64,000 nt of DNA from a virus, in IMG/VR virus record IMGVR_UViG_3300050343_000220, positions 1 to 64,000 of that record; one strand, 5' to 3'. The notes beneath the pieces are model-generated. The model saw nothing but the letters and a program-made list of their open reading frames with translations, was not told the DNA's origin and searched no databases. Every line of letters begins with the position of its first letter. Positions within the stretch are counted from its first letter, which is position 1. Positions 57,709-64,000 of this stretch are shown in pieces. Both the position numbers and the translations under genes were made by a program.

Positions 57709-57808
57709 TTGATTAATAGTGCGGTGTATTTGTGGGTATTACTCAGCTTAAAAAGCCTACTAGTATATATTAAGTTATGAAACAAACATATACTGTAGGC
57801 ATATGTGC
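57709..57808 (-). promoter_or_regulatory. psbA leader and promoter region
   Basis: A 100-base gap before psbA. On the minus strand a TATATACTAGTAGG stretch lies about 50 bases before the ATG. Several weak AT-rich boxes could serve as the -10; none is decisive. An inverted repeat (GCTCAA and TTGAGC, 57807-57823) just beyond may end the upstream gene. Confidence 0.35.
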
Positions 57809-57967
57809 TCAATATTCTTGAGCGGGAATAAATGCAAGTCCAGTCAAAGTTTCGATGTCAGTCAACATACGTGCTTTACCTTCTCTTGCTTCTCTACGAA
57901 TCTTGCGAAGCTTGCTTACTTGATCAAGAAATCCTTGAGTCTTTTCGTGCTTGACAGATCTAGACAT
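57809..57967 (-). CDS. Hypothetical basic small protein
   Basis: About 52 residues from the ATG at 57967, chosen for its GGAG site 5 bases upstream. Very basic, helical start (MSRSVKHEKTQGFLDQVSKL), then KIRREAREGKARM. Upstream of psbA. No family recognised. Confidence 0.5.
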   Translation of the reverse strand: MSRSVKHEKTQGFLDQVSKLRKIRREAREGKARMLTDIETLTGLAFIPAQEY

Positions 57968-58049
57968 AATTTCTCCGATTAACGTATAGCCTTCTACAAA
58001 AGTGTAAATAGGCTTGCATTTACTATATATTGAAATCAACAAATTTGTG

Positions 58050-58394
58050 TCAGATATGGCTGACAGAAACATAGTCAACTCCTGGCTTGATTAGTCCGAT
58101 TGCTGATGCTGCTCCGAAAGAGAGATCAAGCTCACGGCTACCAATGTAAGGACCACGATCGTTGATACGTACATCCACGCATCCTTGATAGCAGACACGT
58201 AGCTTTGTACCGAAAGGTAGCGTTTTATGTGCGGCGGTAAGTCCGTACATATTGTAAGTTTCACCGTTCGCTGTAGTCCTGCCGTGGAAATATCCACCGT
58301 ACCAGGAAGATAACATTGAGTTTGTGGCACTAGCTGATGTGCTGACACTGAGGAGGACAGCAGCAGCAATAGTGCTGATTGATTTAATAAACAT
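58050..58394 (-). CDS. RlpA-like secreted double-psi beta-barrel protein
   Basis: A 114-residue protein with a signal peptide (MFIKSISTIAAAVLLSVS, cleaved near residue 23) and one RlpA domain: SSWYGGYFHGRTTANGETYN, then LTAAHKTLPFGTKLRV, then VDVRINDRGPYIGSRELDL. Bacterial RlpA enzymes cut peptidoglycan glycan strands lacking stem peptides. The His and Asp residues used there (AAHKTLP and INDRGP) are present. A secreted phage copy could weaken the wall during lysis or reshape the envelope. Confidence 0.8.
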   Translation of the reverse strand: MFIKSISTIAAAVLLSVSTSASATNSMLSSWYGGYFHGRTTANGETYNMYGLTAAHKTLPFGTKLRVCYQGCVDVRINDRGPYIGSRELDLSFGAASAIGLIKPGVDYVSVSHI

Positions 58395-58471
58395 ATAAGG
58401 TTATTCTTAGTTTGCATGAAGATATAAAGTAACAATTAGAGGGCACTCATGCGTACCCTCAATGTTAACGA

Positions 58472-59242
58472 TCAAGCCGTAACTAGTTCTTGTGCAATAG
58501 AGAAAGCTTTCTTGCTTATCTGTGCACCCAGACCGAAAGTACCACGTGCAAATTGTGCACGAGACTTAGCAGCAGTTTGATTACGTGTGCTTGTTTCTAG
58601 CTGTGTAATGGCATTGAAGCCATTCCATAGGCTGAATGAAGCGAATTCAGAACCATATCCAACACGGAATGCTTGCTCAAGCTTCTGTCGTTTACGAAGG
58701 ATGTCACCTTCATTTACGTTATACACTTCATCGACATAGTCGTTGAAAGCACTCATGCTCATAGCGGTACGTGAGAACTCACGCATTAGCTCGCACTCAG
58801 TTACAAAGTCCTGACGTGATACGTCAATGCTGTTGATAAGAGCATCGAAGTTAGCGTTAGCAGTTCCCTTGTGAGTGATGCTTGAAGAAGCACCAGTTCC
58901 AGATAGGGCTGCAGTCAAAGTGTTTTGGCAAACCACACGGATGTTTGTGAACTTTGCTCCACAGCCGGTTTTACCGTCGTGGCCCAAGTAACCAACAATT
59001 CGTCGTTTGACGGTGTCTCCAGGGACGATGTCCGTCTCCGCACCACGGAGTGTGGCGGTAAAACAGACTTTGGCTCCGTCTGATAGAACGATGACGCAGT
59101 CCATGTCTGCCTCTTCACGGATGAACTCCGCCATGCGTAGGAGCGATTCGTTTTGGACGATCTCGTATTGCTTGGTGACAACTCCGAGCAAGGCTTGGGT
59201 GTCAGTTCGGACAACTCCGAAGACGCCTGCGGGTGCTGTCAC
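58472..59242 (-). CDS. DUF932 protein, C-terminal part
   Basis: A 256-residue protein matching the middle and end of the DUF932 family: VRTDTQALLGVVTKQYEIVQ near the start, then CGAKFTNIRVVCQNTL and LWNGFNAITQLETSTR. DUF932 proteins are common in phages and plasmids; their function is unknown. Its GTG start overlaps the stop of the frame that holds the usual N-terminus, so the gene is split. Confidence 0.75.
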   Translation of the reverse strand: MTAPAGVFGVVRTDTQALLGVVTKQYEIVQNESLLRMAEFIREEADMDCVIVLSDGAKVCFTATLRGAETDIVPGDTVKRRIVGYLGHDGKTGCGAKFTNIRVVCQNTLTAALSGTGASSSITHKGTANANFDALINSIDVSRQDFVTECELMREFSRTAMSMSAFNDYVDEVYNVNEGDILRKRQKLEQAFRVGYGSEFASFSLWNGFNAITQLETSTRNQTAAKSRAQFARGTFGLGAQISKKAFSIAQELVTA

Positions 59243-59433
59243 AAGGACTTGGATTCGGTTGTATCCAAGTGATTGCTCTTGGGGAAGGAAAGCTCGCGCT
59301 TCTCGACAGAAAATAGTGCGTCTGCTGTTTCAAACGCTTCTCGCGCTGGGAGTGTGCCAGGGGTGACAACCCCTTGCCCGTGCCATGCACGTTCTCCATT
59401 GCCGAGCCAGCCAGATGTGAAATTTGAGGGCAT
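59239..59433 (-). CDS. DUF932 protein, N-terminal part
   Basis: About 64 residues from the ATG at 59433 (a TTG at 59487 would add 18). It holds the N-terminal DUF932 features (WLGNGERAWHGQG, then AREAFETADALFSVEKREL). It ends in TGA inside the GTGA that starts the second part. A -1 shift would give one protein of about 320 residues, near the family length. Confidence 0.6.
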   Translation of the reverse strand: MPSNFTSGWLGNGERAWHGQGVVTPGTLPAREAFETADALFSVEKRELSFPKSNHLDTTESKSL

Positions 59434-59610
59434 TTGGTTGTAGCCATGTATTGGACACCAGTTGTGAAAGTCGCTGCTAAGCGACAATCAAAGTATGGTT
59501 ATTTCACACATACGTGCAACGTTTCCATTGATACATTTATTGGATTAAATATATTGAGACATACAGATATCAATCGTCTAACTTATTGTTAAGCTTCTAG
59601 GCAAAAAAAA

Positions 59611-59928
59611 TTATGCTTGCAGATTAATATACTCAGATACTTTTTCAGCCATTTCCCAGCCACCTTTGTATTGTCCTGTTTTACAAGCAACTAGGTGCTC
59701 ACAGGCAAAACAAGGATGTCCATAACATTCTTTGGTAAGTCGTTTGTCAGCTTTTATACGTCTAAATGTAAACAATGAACTGATGTATCCACAGTTTTCT
59801 GAATGTTTGTGCATAAAGCAGCGAGTGGCTTCATACATCACTTCAGACATTGTCATGCCCCAAGCATTGGCGTAGTCCTTTAATACTGCGTGACACGGGT
59901 CAGGCATTTGAACTTGAAGTTTTTTCAT
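59611..59928 (-). CDS. Cys-rich protein with helical N-terminus, tandem copy 2
   Basis: About 105 residues, ATG at 59928 overlapping the stop of its neighbour (ATGA). It is paralogous to the 59925 gene. Both share VLKxYxxxWGMTM(S/G)E(L/V)MYEA, which looks like a ribbon-helix-helix or similar DNA-binding start, and a Cys/His cluster of the form CYGxxCxxCxHxxACxTGxYK before a WE(M/I)AEK helix. The cluster could hold zinc or an iron-sulphur centre. Not a family I recognise. Confidence 0.6.
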   Translation of the reverse strand: MKKLQVQMPDPCHAVLKDYANAWGMTMSEVMYEATRCFMHKHSENCGYISSLFTFRRIKADKRLTKECYGHPCFACEHLVACKTGQYKGGWEMAEKVSEYINLQA

Positions 59929-60272
59929 GAGGTACAACTGTCACATGGACATCTTTTGACGTGTTGCTTCAACAAATGCTCGTGTTTTTCAGCAATCTCC
60001 CATTCGTTTTTATAAAGGCCAGTTCTGCAGGCAAGCTGATGTTTGCAGCACCGGCATAACCAGCCATAGCAGTGCTTTGCTGAGCGTTTGTCAGGAATCA
60101 TCCCCTGCTTACGCAAAAGACCATCTGCAAGCGCACACACTTCTGCGGAAGCGTGTACGTGCTGTTTCGCTGCTTCGTACATGAGTTCTCCCATAGTCAT
60201 GCCCCAGTAGGCGCAGTACTCTTTGAGAACAGCAGCGAATTTTTCGTCAACGGGAACGTCGATACGCTGCAT
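59925..60272 (-). CDS. Cys-rich protein with helical N-terminus, tandem copy 1
   Basis: A 115-residue paralogue of the gene that follows it. N-terminal helices (VDEKFAAVLKEYCAYWGMTM), then the conserved Cys/His cluster CYGWLCRCCKHQLACRTGLY and an extra Cys pair at the end (CPCDSC). Starts at the edge of the 370-base non-coding region, so it is probably the first gene of a unit and may regulate it. Function unknown. Confidence 0.6.
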   Translation of the reverse strand: MQRIDVPVDEKFAAVLKEYCAYWGMTMGELMYEAAKQHVHASAEVCALADGLLRKQGMIPDKRSAKHCYGWLCRCCKHQLACRTGLYKNEWEIAEKHEHLLKQHVKRCPCDSCTS

Positions 60273-60640
60273 GAAGGCGATCTCACTGCGGTTAAATTAC
60301 CTATGAAAAGGGACAAATAGAGCATTGTTGCCAATTTTGGGCTCGGTTACGATTTGTAAATTTGTGCTATTTGTACGTTATTTGTGCATATGACCAAAAA
60401 ACATAGGGTTTTGTAGTAGTTTTTAAAAGGCGTTTTTTTGCTCGAATGTCCTTGCGCCGCAATTAAAAATGCGTTTATTGGGGTACAAGGCAAACTACGT
60501 AAACTACGCAAAACGCATAAGTTCCCTATATATTCCTTTTTTTATTACGTCTTCCCCTCTCTTATTACTATCTTTTTAAAAATGCACATATAGGAAAGTA
60601 GCGTAGCAAGTGTAGCTTTGTAGTTTTAATGATGAATTAT
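60273..60640 (-). other. Gene-free region with repeats, candidate origin or control region
   Basis: This 368-base gap has no credible gene. ATTTGT occurs four times between 60352 and 60385, spaced 8, 9 and 11 bases, like weak iterons. An imperfect inverted repeat pairs CTACGC...TTCCCTATAT (60504-60531) with ATATAGGAAAG...GCGTAG (60588-60606). AAACTAC occurs twice in tandem (60492 and 60501). The AT-rich stretches between would melt easily. It could be a replication origin, an operator or a promoter cluster. Confidence 0.5.
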
Positions 60641-61306
60641 CTACGAAAAGCTCCTTAGGTTTAGCTTGCTGCCAAGATTTAACTTGAAGTCATCAAGAAA
60701 CATGCGACTACTGTTATCAGATTTATTGACTCGACTGTCAATTGACTGTTTGATTGCATTGCTTTGGGAGACAACGTTGTTGTCGCCCGTAACAGTTTGA
60801 GGGTTAGCTTGTGTAATCGGTGAATTAATACTGTTATCACCTTCAGCAGTACCATAGTTTTGAGCAGTAGGTATCTCTACTTCTGCTTTGGTTGATTCAT
60901 TCTTAATATTTTTGTCAATATATTCGTCTAGGAATTTCTTAGGCTTATCTTCTTTCTTTTCTTTAGTTTGAGTAGGTCCATTTTGAATAAGATCAATGAT
61001 CTGCCTAACTTCAGATTTATCATTGACATTGCCAATGTCTAAAGACTTAGCAGCATCTCGGACTTGTCCGTATGAATAGTCATAAAGGGGGTTTGTATAT
61101 TCGTAGGCGTTTTTACTTACATTATCTTCAGCACTGCCAGAATCTCCACGATAGTTTGCTTGAATAGCATCGTTAGCCTCTGGATTAGTTGGATCACGGT
61201 ACCAAAAGGATTTACCGTCGATACTTAAATCTTTGGTGCTATATTTACCGGATGTAGCTTTACGTCCATTGTCAGGTAAGTATAAGCCAGATTTCTTTTT
61301 ACCCAT
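60641..61306 (-). CDS. Hypothetical hydrophilic protein
   Basis: A 221-residue Asn/Ser/Asp/Lys-rich protein with little predicted core; residues 80-110 (QVRDAAKSLDIGNVNDKSEV) could form a small SAP-like helical unit. Possibly a virion protein; no family recognised. Confidence 0.5.
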   Translation of the reverse strand: MGKKKSGLYLPDNGRKATSGKYSTKDLSIDGKSFWYRDPTNPEANDAIQANYRGDSGSAEDNVSKNAYEYTNPLYDYSYGQVRDAAKSLDIGNVNDKSEVRQIIDLIQNGPTQTKEKKEDKPKKFLDEYIDKNIKNESTKAEVEIPTAQNYGTAEGDNSINSPITQANPQTVTGDNNVVSQSNAIKQSIDSRVNKSDNSSRMFLDDFKLNLGSKLNLRSFS

Positions 61307-61338
61307 AGCTAATAATTTATATGCTATGGATATTTTAC

Positions 61339-61461
61339 TTAATTATTAATAGTGGTTGATTCGAAGATAGAAGGCCATGCAGGGATAGCAGGTAGCTCAT
61401 CTTCTTCACGTTCTAGTTCTTCGATGTCATCGAAAGGGAACTTCTCAGGTTGTTCAGTCAT
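61339..61461 (-). CDS. Small acidic protein (40 aa)
   Basis: A 40-residue acidic protein (begins MTEQPEKFPFDDIEELEREE) starting 10 bases after the ferredoxin gene. No family recognised. Confidence 0.4.
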   Translation of the reverse strand: MTEQPEKFPFDDIEELEREEDELPAIPAWPSIFESTTINN

Positions 61462-61471
61462 AAATTTTAGG

Positions 61472-61765
61472 TCAGAGTTGGTCTTCAACATCAGAGATCA
61501 TTTTTACGTCAGAGGTTGGATAAGCAACACAAGACATAAAGAAGCCTTCTGCTTGTTGGTCATCATCCAAGTAGCTTTGATCTGATTGATCAACAGTGCC
61601 AGACACCAGCTTGCTTACACAGGTTGAGCATGCACCAGCACGGCATGAATAGTTGAGTTCAACGCCCGCTTCTTCCGCAGCTTCAATGATGTACTGGTCA
61701 CTTTCACAAGGGAAAGTAAAGTTGCCACCATCTTCAGTAGTGACTTCGATTGTGTAATTAGCCAT
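61472..61765 (-). CDS. petF: Ferredoxin, plant-type [2Fe-2S]
   Basis: A 97-residue ferredoxin with the cluster ligands Cys41, Cys46, Cys49 (YSCRAGACSTC) and Cys79 (FFMSCVAYP). The start (YTIEVTTEDGGNFTF) and length are those of photosynthetic ferredoxins. It carries electrons from photosystem I to NADP reductase, bilin reductases or other acceptors. A phage copy may feed ribonucleotide reduction or keep electron flow going. Acquired from cyanobacteria. Confidence 0.95.
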   Translation of the reverse strand: MANYTIEVTTEDGGNFTFPCESDQYIIEAAEEAGVELNYSCRAGACSTCVSKLVSGTVDQSDQSYLDDDQQAEGFFMSCVAYPTSDVKMISDVEDQL

Positions 61766-61930
61766 GGTGAATCTTTTTGAGTGTATATATGTGATCGAGT
61801 AAGGGACCGAGCCACCAAAAGGGGCGACCCGGTTAATTACTCAGACAGAAACAGCAAAAATGTCTGAAACCTAATTGAGTGTCCCTGCCGCTGTTCTTCT
61901 ACGGGAACACCTACATATCGTAGGAAATAA

Positions 61931-62152
61931 TCATACTAAATGTGATTCAAGTGATTGAATCGCATCACGCATAGTAGCTCCTGCGAATCCAGATGATCCT
62001 GAATAGAACTCAGTCGGTTCTGCGTAGATATCAGTTTCCGCATTAAACGGAAAAGATGATCGTGCACGTCTGCAATAACCCTCAGCACGCTGAAGATTAT
62101 CGAGGATGCGCTCAATCTCAGGTTTAGAGATCAGGATCATTTGTTGTTCCAT
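61931..62152 (-). CDS. Hypothetical small protein
   Basis: About 73 residues from the ATG at 62152 (a TTG at 62167 is also open). Helical start and Ser/Tyr/Phe-rich middle. The 165 bases between it and ferredoxin hold no gene. No family recognised. Confidence 0.45.
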   Translation of the reverse strand: MEQQMILISKPEIERILDNLQRAEGYCRRARSSFPFNAETDIYAEPTEFYSGSSGFAGATMRDAIQSLESHLV

Positions 62153-62185
62153 AGATCTAAGTGTCAAAGGACACTAAAACATAGA

Positions 62186-62201
62186 GCCGCGAGTCAGCGG
62201 C
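62186..62201. repeat. GCCGC/GCGGC hairpin
   Basis: GCCGC and GCGGC pair around GAGTCA in a gene-free stretch between divergent genes. It belongs to the family of GCCGC hairpins seen in other gaps; no T run marks it as a terminator. Confidence 0.4.
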
Positions 62202-62286
62202 AAGTTAGATATAGAAATTAAATACAATATTTAAAGGAGATGTTACTTATGTAATCAATAAACAACACATAGGTATATAGATATGG

Positions 62287-63012
62287 GTGTATAACAGGAA
62301 ACAATTTCCAGATCCAAGGTTATTTGATGTACTGGTATCAAGCCCAGAACATTTTAAAAAATATAACAACGTTAAAGACTCACAAAGCGTGCAGCTTAAT
62401 TCTCTTTATCCTGTAACAAAAAAAGGAGAATCAAATGTAGATACTCGTGCAACTAATGAATTAGTGCAAAAAGTTCTTAGGCCTGAGTCAGGAGATCAAG
62501 TTCACCATAAAAATGCTCTTAGTTTAATTGGAATTGCATTAGACAATGCAGACGATGCAGGTAAAGCACAAATATATAATCTTCTTGAACACAACGGTGT
62601 CAATATTGGCGATGATATCTATAACTTAATTAATTTACCTCAGCGAGTACATGAAGATCATCATCGATTTACAAGAGATCAAGGATTAGAAATGCAAGGT
62701 AGAGGCACAAAAGGACTTGCTAGACGAATAAAAGATTCTTCTAACATAGATGAAACATTAGAATATGTTCAAGACTATATTGACTATGGTATTCCTATGA
62801 TTAGAGAAAATATAGATGATTTATTGACGGAATATCATGGTTCAGCTGGTGCTGGCAAAAGATTTGCAGATAAATCTGTATTAGATGCATATCGTCAAGC
62901 CATTGACGGTGATATCAATACATCTGATCAAGGCAAGGCCGTCAATATCTTTGCTGACACAGTGCTCATGGAGAAAGGTATTAACGGTAACGGTAAAAAC
63001 GGCAAGCACTAA
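62287..63012 (+). CDS. Possible HNH/AHH-superfamily nuclease
   Basis: A 241-residue protein with GTG start. Residues about 70-125 show SGDQVHHKNALSLIG and, further on, NLINLPQRVHEDHHRF, a spacing of His residues and Asn-Leu-Pro like that of the AHH/HNH nuclease superfamily found in toxins. The rest is helical and acidic. It is a + strand gene alone among minus genes. Nuclease activity is inferred from the motif only. Confidence 0.45.
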   Translation: MYNRKQFPDPRLFDVLVSSPEHFKKYNNVKDSQSVQLNSLYPVTKKGESNVDTRATNELVQKVLRPESGDQVHHKNALSLIGIALDNADDAGKAQIYNLLEHNGVNIGDDIYNLINLPQRVHEDHHRFTRDQGLEMQGRGTKGLARRIKDSSNIDETLEYVQDYIDYGIPMIRENIDDLLTEYHGSAGAGKRFADKSVLDAYRQAIDGDINTSDQGKAVNIFADTVLMEKGINGNGKNGKH

Positions 63013-63257
63013 AGCTTTCCGTCCACTACACCCTTACGTGGTGTTGATGTGTACCCATCAAATTCACCTTTCATGACAGGTATGTGAATGCTGTCCGTGA
63101 CTTCACGAACACCTTCTTCTGTCATTCCGGTGACCATACGGGTACCGTCAGTAAGAGTAGATATATAGAGACCATACTTGCTTTTAGTAATGTCATATGT
63201 CCAATCAGTCCTCTTGGACTTTCGTGAGGACGTAGCAGTAGATTGCGAACGTGGCAT
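63009..63257 (-). CDS. Hypothetical basic protein
   Basis: An 82-residue Ser/Thr/Lys/Arg-rich protein with a beta-rich middle (YDITKSKYGLYISTLTDG). It overlaps the convergent 62287 gene by 4 bases. No family recognised. Confidence 0.5.
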   Translation of the reverse strand: MPRSQSTATSSRKSKRTDWTYDITKSKYGLYISTLTDGTRMVTGMTEEGVREVTDSIHIPVMKGEFDGYTSTPRKGVVDGKL

Positions 63258-63283
63258 AGATAGTTAGATAGATTGCGATGTCC

Positions 63284-63330
63284 ATAGTTTAAAAAAAGAA
63301 AAAACCCAGCCGTGGGATACACGGCCGGGA
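63284..63330 (-). terminator. Rho-independent terminator
   Basis: A GC-rich stem around GGATA (63306-63328, one mismatch) followed on the minus strand by two T runs. It closes the SSB-like gene at 63338. Confidence 0.75.
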
Positions 63331-63337
63331 GTTGTTA

Positions 63338-63826
63338 TCAATAAAGAGCTACAAGCTCTTCTTCTGCTGTCTCTTCAACAGGCTCCATAGATGGAGTTTC
63401 GTCAACCTCAGGCGTTCCCACTTGAGTGATGACAGTGCCTGCTGCAAGACGCTGTGCCTGTCCTTCTGCGTTAGGCATAGGACCAAGGCCACCATCGAGC
63501 ACGTTTACGCCTGTGAGGTGGATTTCAGGTCGCCTACGCATGCGAACTTCACCAGTCTGTGTGGTGTAAACCTCAGAGACGTTGTGAAGGTGTCCAGTGA
63601 TAGTGACTTGACGGCCTTTGCAGAAGTAACCCTTCTCAAAGAGGCTCATCAAGCCATTGGAGTTGTTGAAGGTGTAGACCAAGTCAGCGCCATCTTTGGA
63701 GGCAGTGCTGATTACGGATACACTCAAGAACTTGTTGTCTTTGAGCTCTACGATCTCAGCATTGAAGATGCGACCGGTAACGGTGAGAGCGTTGAACTGA
63801 GCGTAGCGAGGTGAAGTGTTGTTCAA
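63338..63826 (-). CDS. Single-stranded DNA-binding protein (OB-fold, SSB-like)
   Basis: A 162-residue protein with the SSB layout. FNALTVTGRIFNAEIVEL at the start, LSVSVIS and KGRQVTITGHLHNVS make an OB fold. The C-terminal 50 residues are disordered and acidic (VEETAEEELVALY). The TTG start at 63826 has an AAAGG site 6 bases upstream and no ATG is in frame. It seems paralogous in fold to the protein at 45912, so the phage has two SSB-like genes. It lies between two terminators. Confidence 0.65.
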   Translation of the reverse strand: MNNTSPRYAQFNALTVTGRIFNAEIVELKDNKFLSVSVISTASKDGADLVYTFNNSNGLMSLFEKGYFCKGRQVTITGHLHNVSEVYTTQTGEVRMRRRPEIHLTGVNVLDGGLGPMPNAEGQAQRLAAGTVITQVGTPEVDETPSMEPVEETAEEELVALY

Positions 63827-63849
63827 AGGGAACCTTTGATAAAGAACAT

Positions 63850-63877
63850 GTAAAAAGAAAGCCGCTGTTAAGCGGCT
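63850..63877 (-). terminator. Rho-independent terminator
   Basis: A perfect 7-bp stem (63860-63866 with 63871-63877), GTTA loop, and a T-rich run on the minus strand; it ends the gene cut by the window edge. Confidence 0.8.
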
Positions 63878-63887
63878 ATTGAGGCAA

Positions 63888-63998
63888 TCAGTTGCCAGAT
63901 GCTGTTACATATGGGTCATCAGGACCACATGAGATAGTCGTAAGAATGTTCATGACTGCTTGTAATTTGCCAGCATCACGAATCCACGCATGAGATGT
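63888..63998 (-). CDS. C-terminal end of a gene cut by window edge
   Basis: An open minus-strand frame from the window edge to a TGA at 63888-63890, giving 36 residues (HAWIRDAGKLQAVMNILTTI within). A terminator follows, which supports a real gene. Too little remains to name it. Confidence 0.5.
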   Translation of the reverse strand, partial: TSHAWIRDAGKLQAVMNILTTISCGPDDPYVTASGN

Positions 63999-64000
63999 AT

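Noticed and set aside
1-64000. tRNA genes, CRISPR arrays, integrase or attachment sites
   Set aside because: I looked for T-loop sequences, regularly spaced direct repeats and recombinase motifs and found none that hold up; the only tandem repeats are inside the protamine-like gene.

Overview
The window is part of the genome of a tailed double-stranded DNA cyanophage that very probably infects marine Synechococcus or Prochlorococcus. The evidence is a complete psbA (photosystem II D1), a high-light-inducible protein, a transaldolase of the cyanophage TalC type, a plant-type ferredoxin, a compact two-subunit ribonucleotide reductase, ThyX and a cyanobacterial-type sigma factor, set among capsid and tail-fibre genes. 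Both ends cut through genes. Virion morphology cannot be settled: no tape measure, sheath or terminase is visible. The large portal, the N4 gp56-like capsid protein and the T7-like polymerase fit a podovirus- or siphovirus-like phage better than a T4-like one.

Left half (1 to about 32.5 kb, mostly + strand) is the virion module. It runs portal, a scaffold-like gene overprinted on the portal tail, small virion genes, the sigma factor, then major capsid protein and its partner, a helix-hairpin-helix protein, tail genes, and a fibre block with an 814-aa fibre and a 1,735-aa lectin/SPRY fibre. A second, frameshifted copy of the large fibre follows. Next come a minus-strand GH19-type endolysin and many short + strand genes: small lysine-rich proteins, an HNH nuclease, an NblA-like protein and two short membrane/coiled-coil proteins. 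A minus-strand SET-domain gene lies among them. A TAnAATAG-type element precedes many of the + strand genes and may be the late promoter, possibly read with the phage sigma factor.

Right half (about 32.5 to 64 kb, mostly - strand) holds an atypical kinase-like protein, a secreted beta-barrel-like protein, and a replication module. In transcription order from 47.2 kb down this has ThyX, an SSB-like protein, a candidate DNA-binding protein, a PD-(D/E)XK nuclease, a primase-helicase, an HNH protein, a degenerate Dam-like protein, a deaminase-fold protein without zinc ligands, and a family A polymerase split into exonuclease and polymerase genes. From 47 to 51.5 kb is a nucleotide-metabolism operon: thioredoxin, translation initiation factor IF-1, MazG-like, and both ribonucleotide reductase subunits. 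From 52 to 62 kb there are short acidic genes, a protamine-like Arg/Met-repeat protein, hli, talC, a LAGLIDADG protein, psbA, an RlpA-like protein, a split DUF932 gene, a tandem pair of Cys-rich proteins, a 370-bp repeat-rich non-coding region, and ferredoxin. The end holds a possible HNH/AHH-superfamily nuclease and a second SSB-like protein.

The gene set suggests a phage that keeps host photosynthesis and the pentose phosphate pathway running, turns ribonucleotides into deoxynucleotides with its own enzymes, and may redirect host transcription (sigma factor) and translation initiation (IF-1). No tRNA, rRNA, integrase, insertion sequence or CRISPR array was seen.
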